Source: Paraglaciecola hydrolytica (GTDB taxonomy: Bacteria; Pseudomonadota; Gammaproteobacteria; Enterobacterales; Alteromonadaceae). Taken from it: DNA of 64,000 bases. A program made the translations under genes and the position numbers. The notes under the pieces are model-generated. The model was not told the DNA's origin and did no database searches. It saw only the letters and a program-made list of their open reading frames with translations. Where the stretch lies: positions 724,257 through 788,256 of the forward strand of contig NZ_LSNE01000003.1 of the NCBI RefSeq assembly GCF_001565895.1, written 5' to 3'. This document shows positions 1 to 8,431 of this stretch, piece after piece. How positions within the stretch are numbered: position 1 is the stretch's first letter; every line of letters starts with the position of its first letter.

Positions 1-1
1 C

Positions 2-115
2 ACTTGTGCTCCTCACACTATGGAGTTTGATAGCGACAAACCTTGGCAATTGATTGAGCTAGCTGATAAAAATTTATATAAGGCGAAAGAGTTGGGCCGC
101 GACCGGTTTTGTTAA
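2..115 (+). CDS. C-terminal end of a GGDEF (diguanylate cyclase) protein, partial
   Basis: Only the last 37 codons are in the window; the gene begins upstream. The frame ends with ADKNLYKAKELGRDRFC and a TAA stop. The ADxxLYxAKxxGR pattern is the conserved last helix of GGDEF domains, which make cyclic di-GMP from two GTP. The active-site GGDEF motif lies outside the window, so activity cannot be judged, and any sensor domain is unseen. A strong hairpin follows about 28 bases after the stop and separates the gene from the convergent prlC. Confidence 0.8.
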   Translation, partial: TCAPHTMEFDSDKPWQLIELADKNLYKAKELGRDRFC

Positions 116-142
116 AGGGGTAAACAAAGTGCTAAATCACCT

Positions 143-176
143 AAGATGCCAGTCAGTTTGAACTGACTGGCATCTT
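143..176. terminator. Bidirectional terminator between the GGDEF gene and prlC
   Basis: Two perfect 16-base arms (143-158 and 161-176) are separated by only two bases, so the hairpin will have a small loop of a few unpaired bases. A T-rich run follows on the + strand, and an A-rich stretch lies on the other side. It sits between convergent genes, as expected for a shared Rho-independent terminator. Confidence 0.75.
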
Positions 177-223
177 GATTTTAATACTTGAGACGTTCAC
201 AAGTAGTTACTTTTTTCACCGGT

Positions 224-2275
224 TTAAGCTGCAATACCTGAGTGGCGCAATAAAGCATCGACTTCCGGTTCACGCCCTCTGAAAGCGACAAATAACTCCA
301 TTGGCTCTTTACTGCCACCCATTTCAAGGATGTTAGTTAAAAAATCGTAACCGGTTTGTGGATTAAAAATGCCTTCTTCTTCAAAACGGCTAAAAGCATC
401 AGATGATAAAACTTCTGCCCATTTGTAGCTGTAATAGCCAGCGGCATAACCACCAGCAAAAATATGACCAAAGCTGTTTTGGAACCGATTAAAGCTTGGT
501 GGAATGTTCACCGCCACTTCGGCACGAACCTTATCTAAGATATCTTGCACCTTGGTTTGCTCGGCATCCACAAACTGCTCGTGTAAATTAAAGTCAAACA
601 GACTAAATTCTAACTGCCTAGCCATTTGCATTGCCGACTGAAAATTACGTGCCGCTAGCATGTTGTCGAGCAAAACCTGAGGCAGTGGCTCGCCTGTCTC
701 AAAATGGCCAGAGATAAAGCTCAAGGCTTCGGGCTGCCAGCACCAGTTTTCTAAAAATTGACTGGGTAATTCCACTGCATCCCAAGCTACACCGCTTATG
801 CCTGATACCCCGCCCACATCAATTTTAGTCAGCATATGGTGAATGCCATGACCAAATTCGTGGAACAAAGTCACTACTTCGTCATGAGTAAACAACGCCG
901 GTTTCTTGCCCACTGGGCCATTAAAGTTACAAGTTAAATACGCAACTGGAGCTTGCAAGGTACCATCAGCTTTGATGCGGCGAGTGTGGCAAACATCCAT
1001 CCATGCACCACCACGTTTTTTAGCACGAGCATATAAATCAAAGTAAAAACTACCACGTAGCTCACCTTTGTTATCAAAGATGTCGTAATAACTGACATCT
1101 TTGTGCCAGGTATCAACATTTGCCACCGGCGTAATGCTTAAGCCATACAAACGTTTTACCACTTCAAATAAACCACTGACTACTTTAGCCTCTGGGAAAT
1201 ACGGACGCAGTTGTTCATCAGATATTTTATAGGTTTGCTCTTTAAGTTTTTCGCTGTAATAAGCAATATCCCACGACGCTAATTCACTGACACCATAATG
1301 CTCCTGAGCATAGGAGCGCAGGTCCGCCATATCTTGCTGTGCCTGAGGTTTAGAGCGTTTAGCTAAGTCATGTAAAAAACCATTTACCTGTTCGGTAGAG
1401 TTCGCCATTTTGCTGGCCAGCGAATACTCAGCGTAGTTGGCAAAATCAAGCAGTTGAGCTTCTTCCTGACGCAAACTCAGGGTTTCATTGATGTTGGCGG
1501 TATTGTCCCACTGCCCCGCATTAGGACCTTGCTCAGAGGCGCGAGTCGCGTACGCACGATACATCTCTTCGCGTAATTCGCGATTGTCAGCGTAAGTCAT
1601 GACGGGCAAATAACTGGGTATATCTAAGGTAAACAACCAGCCGCTAAGTTCTTTTTGCTCTGCCGCTTGTGCTGCCGCACCCATAGCTGACTCTGGCAAA
1701 CCTGCCAATAAACTTTCATCTGTGATGTGTTTTTGCCAACCCAGCGTGGCATCCATCACATTGTTGCTAAAGGTCGAACCTAAGTCAGACTGGCGACTTT
1801 GGATCTCGGCATAACGTTGTTTCTTTTGCTCATCGAGCGCCACACCGGATAGTTGAAAGTCACGGATAGCGTATTCAATTACTTTTTGTTGTGCTTGGCT
1901 TAAACTAGCAAATTCCGTGCTTTGCTGAATTTGCACATAAGCATTATAAAGCTCGCTATTTTGCCCAACCCAAGTTGAAAACTCAGATAAAGCCGGTAAA
2001 CACGCATCATGAGCTTCACGCAAAGCATCGTTACTAACGACCGAGTTCATATGAGAAACCGGTGACCAAATTTTACTTAATTGATCGTCGATTTCTTCTA
2101 TCGGCGCAACCAAATTGGCCCAGCTATAGCTGTTTTGATCCAGACATTTAATGATGGTGTTTTTGCACTTTTCGATGGCTTGGATTACTGCCGGTTGAAT
2201 GTGCTCGGGTAATATTTTTGAAAATGGCGGTAAACCGGATAAATCTTGTAAGGGATTGCTTGTTTGTGCGGTCAT
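224..2275 (-). CDS. prlC: Oligopeptidase A, M3 family zinc metallopeptidase
   Basis: Cytoplasmic zinc oligopeptidase that degrades short peptides, including cleaved signal peptides. The zinc-binding HEFGH motif is at residues 472-476 and the downstream VELPSQFLE segment supplies the third metal-ligand region; both are typical of the M3 thimet/PrlC family. The 683-residue length matches PrlC. I chose the ATG at 2275 (MTAQTSNPL) because the family N-terminus starts close to this NPL sequence and an AGAG ribosome-binding site lies just upstream; the frame stays open for 24 more codons that look non-coding. It is a monocistronic leftward gene, divergent from the glutathione reductase gene and ending at a shared hairpin. 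No odd features; family assignment is firm. Confidence 0.93.
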   Translation of the reverse strand: MTAQTSNPLQDLSGLPPFSKILPEHIQPAVIQAIEKCKNTIIKCLDQNSYSWANLVAPIEEIDDQLSKIWSPVSHMNSVVSNDALREAHDACLPALSEFSTWVGQNSELYNAYVQIQQSTEFASLSQAQQKVIEYAIRDFQLSGVALDEQKKQRYAEIQSRQSDLGSTFSNNVMDATLGWQKHITDESLLAGLPESAMGAAAQAAEQKELSGWLFTLDIPSYLPVMTYADNRELREEMYRAYATRASEQGPNAGQWDNTANINETLSLRQEEAQLLDFANYAEYSLASKMANSTEQVNGFLHDLAKRSKPQAQQDMADLRSYAQEHYGVSELASWDIAYYSEKLKEQTYKISDEQLRPYFPEAKVVSGLFEVVKRLYGLSITPVANVDTWHKDVSYYDIFDNKGELRGSFYFDLYARAKKRGGAWMDVCHTRRIKADGTLQAPVAYLTCNFNGPVGKKPALFTHDEVVTLFHEFGHGIHHMLTKIDVGGVSGISGVAWDAVELPSQFLENWCWQPEALSFISGHFETGEPLPQVLLDNMLAARNFQSAMQMARQLEFSLFDFNLHEQFVDAEQTKVQDILDKVRAEVAVNIPPSFNRFQNSFGHIFAGGYAAGYYSYKWAEVLSSDAFSRFEEEGIFNPQTGYDFLTNILEMGGSKEPMELFVAFRGREPEVDALLRHSGIAA

Positions 2276-2478
2276 AATTGGGCTCTTAGTCAGTCCTGAT
2301 AGCTTAGAAGTTGGGTTTGCAGAGTCAAAATACAAGCCTAAAAACAAAATACAATCATACTACTACCTGTCTACGCACAATTAAGCGATTAAACTGATTG
2401 ATTTTTTAAGCTGTTAATTTAAACCTAATGTCATTAAGGTAATTGGCATTATTTAGATCACTTTGTAAGGTAAATAAC

Positions 2479-3849
2479 ATGACACAACAAGACAGCAATC
2501 AAACAACAGACTTCGATTACATTTGTATTGGCGGCGGCAGTGGTGGCATTGCGTCGGCCAATCGAGCATCTAAACATGGTCAACGGGTAGCATTAATTGA
2601 GGCTAAAGCCATTGGTGGTACCTGCGTTAATGTCGGTTGTGTACCCAAAAAAGCCATGTGGTATGGCGCGCAAGTTGCCGAAGCCATCAATCTTTATGCA
2701 CCTGATTATGGTTTTGATGTGACCGTGAATAAATTCGACTGGGCCAAGCTTGTCGCTAGCCGTGAGGCTTATATTAAACGCATACATGGCTCTTATGATC
2801 GAGTATTAGGCAATAACAAAATTACCGTGATCAATGGTTTTGCCACTTTTGTGGATAAAAACACTGTTGAGGTAAACGGCAAGCAATACACCGCTAAACA
2901 CATCTTAATTGCTACCGGCGGCCGTCCGGTGCAACCACAAATACCAGGTACTGAACTTGGTATAGATTCCAACGGTTTTTTTGCGCTGAATGAACAGCCT
3001 AAGCGCGCTGTGGTAGTGGGTGCAGGTTACATTGCTGTTGAGTTAGCTGGCGTCATGCACGCCCTAGGTACCGACACCCATCTAGTGGTGCGCAAACATG
3101 CTCCTTTACGTAATTTTGATCCTGCAATATCAGAAACCTTAGTAGAGTTAATGGCGCAACATGGCCCCACTTTACACACTCATGCAACACCATCAAAAAT
3201 TGTTAAAAATGCTGATAGCTCATTGACTATCACCTTTGAAAACGGTGAATCCATTGAAACCGATTGTGTCATTTGGGCCATTGGCCGTGAACCCGCGAAC
3301 GACAAAATTGGTTTGGATAAAATCGGTGTAGAGCTCGATGACAAGGGTTATATCAAGGTTGATAAATTTCAAAATACGAATATTGATGGTGTTTATGCGG
3401 TAGGCGACAACATTGGTAAAGTTGAATTAACCCCCGTTGCGGTTAAAGCTGGGCGTTTATTGTCTGAACGTTTGTTTAATGGCCAAAGCAGTGCTCACAT
3501 GGATTATGAGTTAATTCCTACAGTAGTATTCAGCCACCCGCCCATTGGTACCATAGGTTTAACCGAACCCGAAGCCATCGAAAAATATGGCAAAGACAAT
3601 ATCACCGTGTATAACTCAAGCTTTGCCGCCATGTACACCGCGGTTACCAGCAATCGACAAATGACAAAAATGAAATTGGTCTGCGTCGGTAAACAGCAAA
3701 AAGTAGTAGGTTTACACGGCATAGGTTATGCCATGGATGAGATCATTCAAGGTTTTGGTGTCGCCATGAAAATGGGTGCCACTAAGGCTGATTTTGATGC
3801 CTGTGTGGCCATCCATCCCACGTCATCTGAAGAGTTTGTCACTATGTGA
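2479..3849 (+). CDS. gor: Glutathione-disulfide reductase
   Basis: FAD-dependent disulfide reductase that uses NADPH to regenerate reduced glutathione in the cytoplasm. The N-terminal FAD-binding GGGSGG is at residues 18-23, the redox-active pair is C49/C54 in [13 protein letters not shown], an NADPH-binding GAGYIAVE segment lies near the middle, and the C-terminal HPTSSEE carries the catalytic histidine (H446). The length of 456 residues matches Gor of gammaproteobacteria. The ATG at 2479 is preferred over one 12 codons upstream because AAGG sits 9 bases before it and the family N-terminus fits. Divergent from prlC; ends in a strong terminator, so probably monocistronic. Trypanothione or mycothiol reductase is unlikely given the lineage. 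Confidence 0.94.
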   Translation: MTQQDSNQTTDFDYICIGGGSGGIASANRASKHGQRVALIEAKAIGGTCVNVGCVPKKAMWYGAQVAEAINLYAPDYGFDVTVNKFDWAKLVASREAYIKRIHGSYDRVLGNNKITVINGFATFVDKNTVEVNGKQYTAKHILIATGGRPVQPQIPGTELGIDSNGFFALNEQPKRAVVVGAGYIAVELAGVMHALGTDTHLVVRKHAPLRNFDPAISETLVELMAQHGPTLHTHATPSKIVKNADSSLTITFENGESIETDCVIWAIGREPANDKIGLDKIGVELDDKGYIKVDKFQNTNIDGVYAVGDNIGKVELTPVAVKAGRLLSERLFNGQSSAHMDYELIPTVVFSHPPIGTIGLTEPEAIEKYGKDNITVYNSSFAAMYTAVTSNRQMTKMKLVCVGKQQKVVGLHGIGYAMDEIIQGFGVAMKMGATKADFDACVAIHPTSSEEFVTM

Positions 3850-3862
3850 TAAAACTTATCCT

Positions 3863-3891
3863 AAGCCCGCATAGTTATGCGGGCTTTTTTT
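3863..3891 (+). terminator. Rho-independent terminator of gor
   Basis: A GC-rich 10-bp stem (AAGCCCGCAT / ATGCGGGCTT) with a four-base loop is followed by seven T residues, 13 bases after the gor stop codon. Confidence 0.9.
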
Positions 3892-4014
3892 ACTTCACGA
3901 TTTATCTTCCATACAGTTTTAAATATATCTCCTTGGTTAAATTGACTTAAGCTAAGCTTGCAATCAAAGTTGCCGCCAATGGTGCGGATGTTATATTCCA
4001 CAAAAGGACTTTAC

Positions 4015-4977
4015 ATGCAGCAACGTGAAGTGATGAGCCAACTCATAGAACAAGATCACATCGCTCAACAAGACATTGAAACAGCGATGTTTGTTAGCCA
4101 AGTTTATCCACCGGCCCCAAATTGGTATGGCTTTTTAAGTAAACTACTATTGTGCTTTGGTGCCTTGGCCATCGCCTGTGGAGTGATATTTTTTGTGGCG
4201 GCCAACTGGCAAGACATGAGCCGTTTGATTAAGTTTGTGTTGTTACAATTGCTGGTTGTGGCGCCAATTATTATTTACCTGCGGTCAAAAACCCACACTT
4301 TACTTAGTCAAATATCCCTGACGAGTGCTTTTATCCTACTCGGCGCGCTGATGGCCTACTTTGGCCAAACTTATCAAACTGGTGCTGATCCATGGCAGCT
4401 CTTTTTTAATTGGGCCTTACTAGGTTTACCTTGGGTAATTATCTCGCGCTTTAGCCCTTTATGGATGATGTTTTTAGCCTTACTCAATCTCAGTCTTGTT
4501 CTTTATCATGATGCCCTAGGCACATTATTACCTTTTGGCATTAACAGAGATGAAAGCCTATTTTGGTGTCTTTTGAGCTTGAACTATTTAAGTTTAATCA
4601 TGTGGGAATTATGTCGCGTTAACTACGCTTGGCTTAACCAGTCTTGGGCTGGACGCCTACTTGCTATCGCCACCATTTTTTGTGCCAATGCCCTCGCTTT
4701 GATGGCGATATTTTCATACAACACTTCCTGGTTAGGTGGCGCTGTTTGGGTATTTTTGATGGTAATGACCTATGTGGTTTACCGTAAAATTCGACCCGAC
4801 CTGTTTATGTTAGCGCTCGGCTGCTTATCAGGCGTAGTCATTGTAGTGGGGTGGAGCGCCAACATTTTAAAACATATCGATGACGGCAATATGTTTATTT
4901 TGTTGTTTCTTCTGACTATTGGCCTGACAAGTGCTGCTGCAGTTTGGCTTAAAAAACTGATGAAGGAGTTTCAATAG
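4015..4977 (+). CDS. DUF2157 multi-pass membrane protein
   Basis: Inner-membrane protein of unknown function. A cytoplasmic N-terminus of about 35 residues is followed by about eight to ten hydrophobic segments. The segment around residues 40-70 (LLLCFGALAIACGVIFFVAANW) has the LxxxGaxxxxxGvxxFxAxNW pattern I know from DUF2157. The ATG at 4015 is chosen over an in-frame one at 3958 because AAAGGA lies 7 bases before it. It is the first gene of a tightly packed operon with a DUF4401 gene and a GDYXXLXY gene; this trio occurs together in many proteobacteria, suggesting a membrane complex. Molecular role unknown. Confidence 0.85.
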   Translation: MQQREVMSQLIEQDHIAQQDIETAMFVSQVYPPAPNWYGFLSKLLLCFGALAIACGVIFFVAANWQDMSRLIKFVLLQLLVVAPIIIYLRSKTHTLLSQISLTSAFILLGALMAYFGQTYQTGADPWQLFFNWALLGLPWVIISRFSPLWMMFLALLNLSLVLYHDALGTLLPFGINRDESLFWCLLSLNYLSLIMWELCRVNYAWLNQSWAGRLLAIATIFCANALALMAIFSYNTSWLGGAVWVFLMVMTYVVYRKIRPDLFMLALGCLSGVVIVVGWSANILKHIDDGNMFILLFLLTIGLTSAAAVWLKKLMKEFQ

Positions 4978-6047
4978 TGACTCAATCAGCACAACTTCTT
5001 GAGCTACTCACGCAAAATCAACTGCTAATAAAGCAAACGACTTTGCCACAACAAAACCAATCACCTTGGTACATAAAAGTACTGTTAGCCCTTGCTGGCT
5101 GGTTAGCCGCCTTGTTTTTCTTTGGCTTTTTCGCCATAACCTTAATTGATATAACCGACAATACAGTTGTAAGAGCCTTACTCGGCCTTGCCATGTTGCT
5201 AACAGCGTATTTTATTTTAAGGTCTCCTCAGTCTGAATTTTTGGAACATATTGGTCTAGCGCTTAGTCTGACAGGGCAAATCTTAATTGCATGGGCTTTG
5301 CTTGAGCACTTCGAATTGAAAAATAAAGAAATTTGGTTGCTCGGGGCAGTAACACAAATGTTACTTGCGTGGTTTATGCCGAGCTTTCTGCATCGAGTGT
5401 TTTCTGCCTTTCTTGGGGCCTATGCTTTCAGTGTTTTTATGGCTTTAGTGGGTTTGCCCGCCCTATTTAGTAGCATTATTATGTTTGTTTGCGCTTGGTT
5501 GTGGTTGCATGAGTTTCAAGTCAAACAGCACATCCCACGTTTTAGAGCTATGGCTTATGGCCTGACTCTAAGTCTCATCATGATTAAAAGTGCCACCACC
5601 CTCGAGTGGTTGTGGCGGGAGCATAACGACGTTGTTAGTGACACGCATTTAAGCCAATGGTTAGACGAAGGTCTGAACTGTTTGATCCTGTTGTATGTCG
5701 CTGTCATCTTGTTAAAACGCTATCAAGTGACTTTTTCGTCAACAGAATCGCTATTCTGTTTAGCCGCCACTTTACTCATTGGTTTAGCCTCTATGCAGGC
5801 TCCCGGCCTTATTGCTGCCATGATGCTGATAGTATTGGGTTTTGCCGCCAGCCACCGCGTACTCACGGGTTTAGGAATAATGTCCGCTTTGTACTACATC
5901 GCTAAATACTATTACTCCCTTGAAATAACATTAAACCAAAAATCATTTAGCCTAGTTATTCTGGGACTGACTCTGTTGATATTGGTTAAAGGACTATCAC
6001 TGTGGCAACAGCAAAAGTTGGCAGCGGGAGCTCAAACTCATGAATAA
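4977..6047 (+). CDS. DUF4401 multi-pass membrane protein
   Basis: Inner-membrane protein of unknown function with roughly ten hydrophobic segments after a short cytoplasmic N-terminus (WYIKVLLALAGWLAALFF begins the first one). Family placement as DUF4401 rests on this topology and on its position between DUF2157 and GDYXXLXY genes. The start is a GTG whose G is the last base of the upstream TAG stop (TAGTG), with GAAGGAG just upstream, so translation is probably coupled. The last 8 bases overlap the next gene. No catalytic motif is visible. Confidence 0.8.
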   Translation: MTQSAQLLELLTQNQLLIKQTTLPQQNQSPWYIKVLLALAGWLAALFFFGFFAITLIDITDNTVVRALLGLAMLLTAYFILRSPQSEFLEHIGLALSLTGQILIAWALLEHFELKNKEIWLLGAVTQMLLAWFMPSFLHRVFSAFLGAYAFSVFMALVGLPALFSSIIMFVCAWLWLHEFQVKQHIPRFRAMAYGLTLSLIMIKSATTLEWLWREHNDVVSDTHLSQWLDEGLNCLILLYVAVILLKRYQVTFSSTESLFCLAATLLIGLASMQAPGLIAAMMLIVLGFAASHRVLTGLGIMSALYYIAKYYYSLEITLNQKSFSLVILGLTLLILVKGLSLWQQQKLAAGAQTHE

Positions 6048-6561
6048 AATCATCGCAATAGTGGGTTTGCTACTAGCACTAGGACTGATCAATGGCTCAA
6101 TCTATGTCAAAGAGCAGCATTTAGCTCAAGGTGAAGTGGTCAAGTTAAAGCTGGCACCGGTTGATCCCCGTTCATTAATGCAAGGTGATTATATGGCGCT
6201 GCGTTTTGAGTTAGCAGATGACATTGATAGCGCCTTACCTGAAGCGGAGTCTCACTCTTTTTTGGCAACGAATTCAAAGCGCAGTGAGGGCAAAGTGATA
6301 GTGCAACTGGATGAACAAGGACGTGCCAGCTTTGTGGCATTAGATAATGGCCAAACCATTACCGTTAAGCAACGTAAATTACAGTATCGCGTCCGAGATG
6401 GCAGAGTTAAATTTGCCACTAATGCCTTCTTTTTTGCCGAAGGCAGTGCACAGATATACGAAGCGGCAGAATATGGCGAATTTAGGGTTAATCAACAGGG
6501 TGAAGTATTACTGGTCGCGTTATACAACCAAGACATGCAAATTCTAGGCGCTCAACACTAA
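6040..6561 (+). CDS. GDYXXLXY domain protein
   Basis: A 173-residue protein with one N-terminal membrane anchor (residues 4-20) and a soluble domain that would face the periplasm. The family-defining motif is visible as GDYMALRF at residues 48-55, preceded by the usual DPRSLMQ. Function is unknown. It is the last gene of the DUF2157-DUF4401 operon, starting 8 bases inside its neighbour, and it ends convergently against the next leftward gene with a three-base overlap of stop codons, leaving no room for a classical terminator. Confidence 0.87.
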   Translation: MNKIIAIVGLLLALGLINGSIYVKEQHLAQGEVVKLKLAPVDPRSLMQGDYMALRFELADDIDSALPEAESHSFLATNSKRSEGKVIVQLDEQGRASFVALDNGQTITVKQRKLQYRVRDGRVKFATNAFFFAEGSAQIYEAAEYGEFRVNQQGEVLLVALYNQDMQILGAQH

Positions 6562-7025
6562 AGTAATAACGTCGCCGGTACATCCCAACTGGTCACCAAA
6601 AGTTCACCCTGCCAATCTTGCATGGTTAACCACACTTTATGCTGGGGCTGGATTTTATGCGGTGCAATAGCATGCACATGCTGGCCGTGACGACTACCAT
6701 GCAAAATTCCATCACTGCCTTGCTGCAATTGTTCAATAGGTAATGGCTGCTCACCGATATTCAGGTAGGCCTGACGGATCTGAGCAATATCGCCTTGACT
6801 AAATATCAATAAAAAATCTTTCACAAAAGAGCCATCGTGGGCGTAAGGCGCCTTTAAATTAAATGGCATGGGCGTAATCTGATAACTACCGATGTTCTGT
6901 GCAGCTAAAGCAGGCGGAAATTCAGGGTGTAAAGATTCATAATAAAACCAAATCGGTAAAATCAAGATCAAACCATTGAGCTTAAATCGATGCCGTTGCC
7001 AAAATGAACGTTGTAAACGGGCCAT
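6558..7025 (-). CDS. Small single-span membrane protein next to a PepSY gene
   Basis: I do not recognise a family. The 155-residue product has a basic N-terminus (RLQRSFWQRHRFK), one hydrophobic segment at about residues 16-28, and a hydrophilic C-terminal domain of about 120 residues rich in His and Gln that is likely periplasmic. It follows the PepSY protein directly: its ATG shares bases with the upstream stop region, so the two are translationally coupled. With the divergent siderophore receptor this suggests an accessory role in iron uptake or reduction, which is inference only. Confidence 0.7.
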   Translation of the reverse strand: MARLQRSFWQRHRFKLNGLILILPIWFYYESLHPEFPPALAAQNIGSYQITPMPFNLKAPYAHDGSFVKDFLLIFSQGDIAQIRQAYLNIGEQPLPIEQLQQGSDGILHGSRHGQHVHAIAPHKIQPQHKVWLTMQDWQGELLVTSWDVPATLLL

Positions 7026-8179
7026 TAATTAATTCCTGCTGATAATTGCTTGTCTGTTACATCACTTGTTTTTGCTGCTCTGACAGTACGACTGCCCCAC
7101 ATTAAAAAGCCTGTTATCGACATGCCACTCAAAATTAAGCCAAAAACTAACCAGATTAACTTGGTCCAGATCCCCCCCACCGTTCCATAATGTAGCGGAT
7201 CGGCAATATGCATAATGGTTTGTAGGGTATTCATATTGGCTGGTGAGATTTCTTGTTCAATTTCGCCAGTCCAAGGGTTGATCACCAAGTTATAAGCATA
7301 TTGATCATAAAACACATAGTCACCAGAGCCGACCAACTTGTAAGTATCGCGTTGATGTTCAGGCAACATAATATAGCTGGGTTTAAAATCGGCAAAGCGC
7401 TGGGTTGCCATCAGTAAAGCGCCATCAAGAGAAACAAGTGGCTGGGGTTTTTCAGTAATATTAAACGGTACTTGTGATATATCGGCAATGGGTGCATGGG
7501 GCTCAATATCAATGTCATTATGCCACATCACGGCCTGCACTAAATACCATAAACCCGTGGCAGTCATGAGCATTAAAAACCAGATTGACCAAACGCCAGC
7601 TAAACGATGTAAATCGCTTAGCAGTGTTTTTTTCCCTTGATTGGTACGAATTTTAGGTTGTAAAAAAGCCCGCCAGAAATTCTTATAAATAATAAGGCCA
7701 GTGACTAACGCTCCCAACATCACAAAAGCCATGCTGTTAACCAGATAATAACCAATGCTGTAATTTCCAGGCCAAGGAAACAATAACCAACTGTGCAATG
7801 AGCGCATAAAATTAATAAACGTCATATCTTGATTAATTTGCTGAATCTCACCGGTGTATTGGTTTACGTAAGCAATGGCATAGGGTTTATCACTGTCGGT
7901 AAAAATAACCGAATTTGCCAAATAAGACTCCAAGGCGATAACACTACCCACATCGGCGGTGGGATAAGCTTGCTCAACAATAGCGACTAACTCAGCCACT
8001 GATTTAGTCGGTAGATTATGCGGGTTGTCGGCTCGCGCCAAGGGGTTAGTTAACCAGGTTAGTTCATGGCTCACCACTGCAATGGTGCCGCTTACGCACA
8101 CAAAACAAAACAGCAACCAAACGGGCAACGAAAACCAACCATGTAATTGAAACCAAAAGCGGTTACTTACTTTGACCAT
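7025..8179 (-). CDS. PepSY-associated membrane helix protein (PiuB-like)
   Basis: A 384-residue inner-membrane protein with four predicted membrane segments (about residues 13-34, 147-168, 195-216 and 345-366) and two periplasmic loops containing PepSY-like stretches, such as the segment around YVNQYTGEIQQI. This topology is typical of PepSY_TM / PiuB proteins, which often sit beside TonB-dependent siderophore receptors and are thought to reduce or release iron from siderophores. It is divergent from such a receptor, with a Fur box in between, and is coupled to a small downstream gene. The conserved membrane histidines fit a haem-binding reductase, but that is family knowledge, not shown here. 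Confidence 0.85.
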   Translation of the reverse strand: MVKVSNRFWFQLHGWFSLPVWLLFCFVCVSGTIAVVSHELTWLTNPLARADNPHNLPTKSVAELVAIVEQAYPTADVGSVIALESYLANSVIFTDSDKPYAIAYVNQYTGEIQQINQDMTFINFMRSLHSWLLFPWPGNYSIGYYLVNSMAFVMLGALVTGLIIYKNFWRAFLQPKIRTNQGKKTLLSDLHRLAGVWSIWFLMLMTATGLWYLVQAVMWHNDIDIEPHAPIADISQVPFNITEKPQPLVSLDGALLMATQRFADFKPSYIMLPEHQRDTYKLVGSGDYVFYDQYAYNLVINPWTGEIEQEISPANMNTLQTIMHIADPLHYGTVGGIWTKLIWLVFGLILSGMSITGFLMWGSRTVRAAKTSDVTDKQLSAGIN

Positions 8180-8376
8180 TTATTTTTACCGCTCCCACTT
8201 TCATCTCTATTCACTGTTAGATCATACTATTTAAGAACCTAGAGTTTAATAGGAATCATTAGCATTTGCAAAACAATGCGACTGAAAAACCTATTAAAGG
8301 CGTGAACTTATAACTCAGATTTTCGTTTGAATTCAGCAAATTTTAGATTTCCTCTGTACTTTTAACTTCATTTTAT

Positions 8377-8391
8377 TGATAATCATTCTCA
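8377..8391 (+). promoter_or_regulatory. Fur box upstream of the siderophore receptor
   Basis: TGATAATCATTCTCA matches the 7-1-7 Fur consensus TGATAATnATTATCA at 14 of 15 positions counting the free centre. It lies about 40 bases upstream of the receptor start and about 200 bases upstream of the divergent PepSY gene, so it could govern the receptor and possibly both directions. Repression by Fe-Fur is inferred. Confidence 0.75.
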
Positions 8392-8431
8392 TTACGGTTT
8401 TTATAATTTACTGAAAAAGGTGTTTTACATA

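Noticed and set aside
8180..8300. Second Fur-like site (AATCATTAGCATT) near the PepSY start
   Set aside because: Too few matches to the consensus; could be chance in AT-rich DNA.
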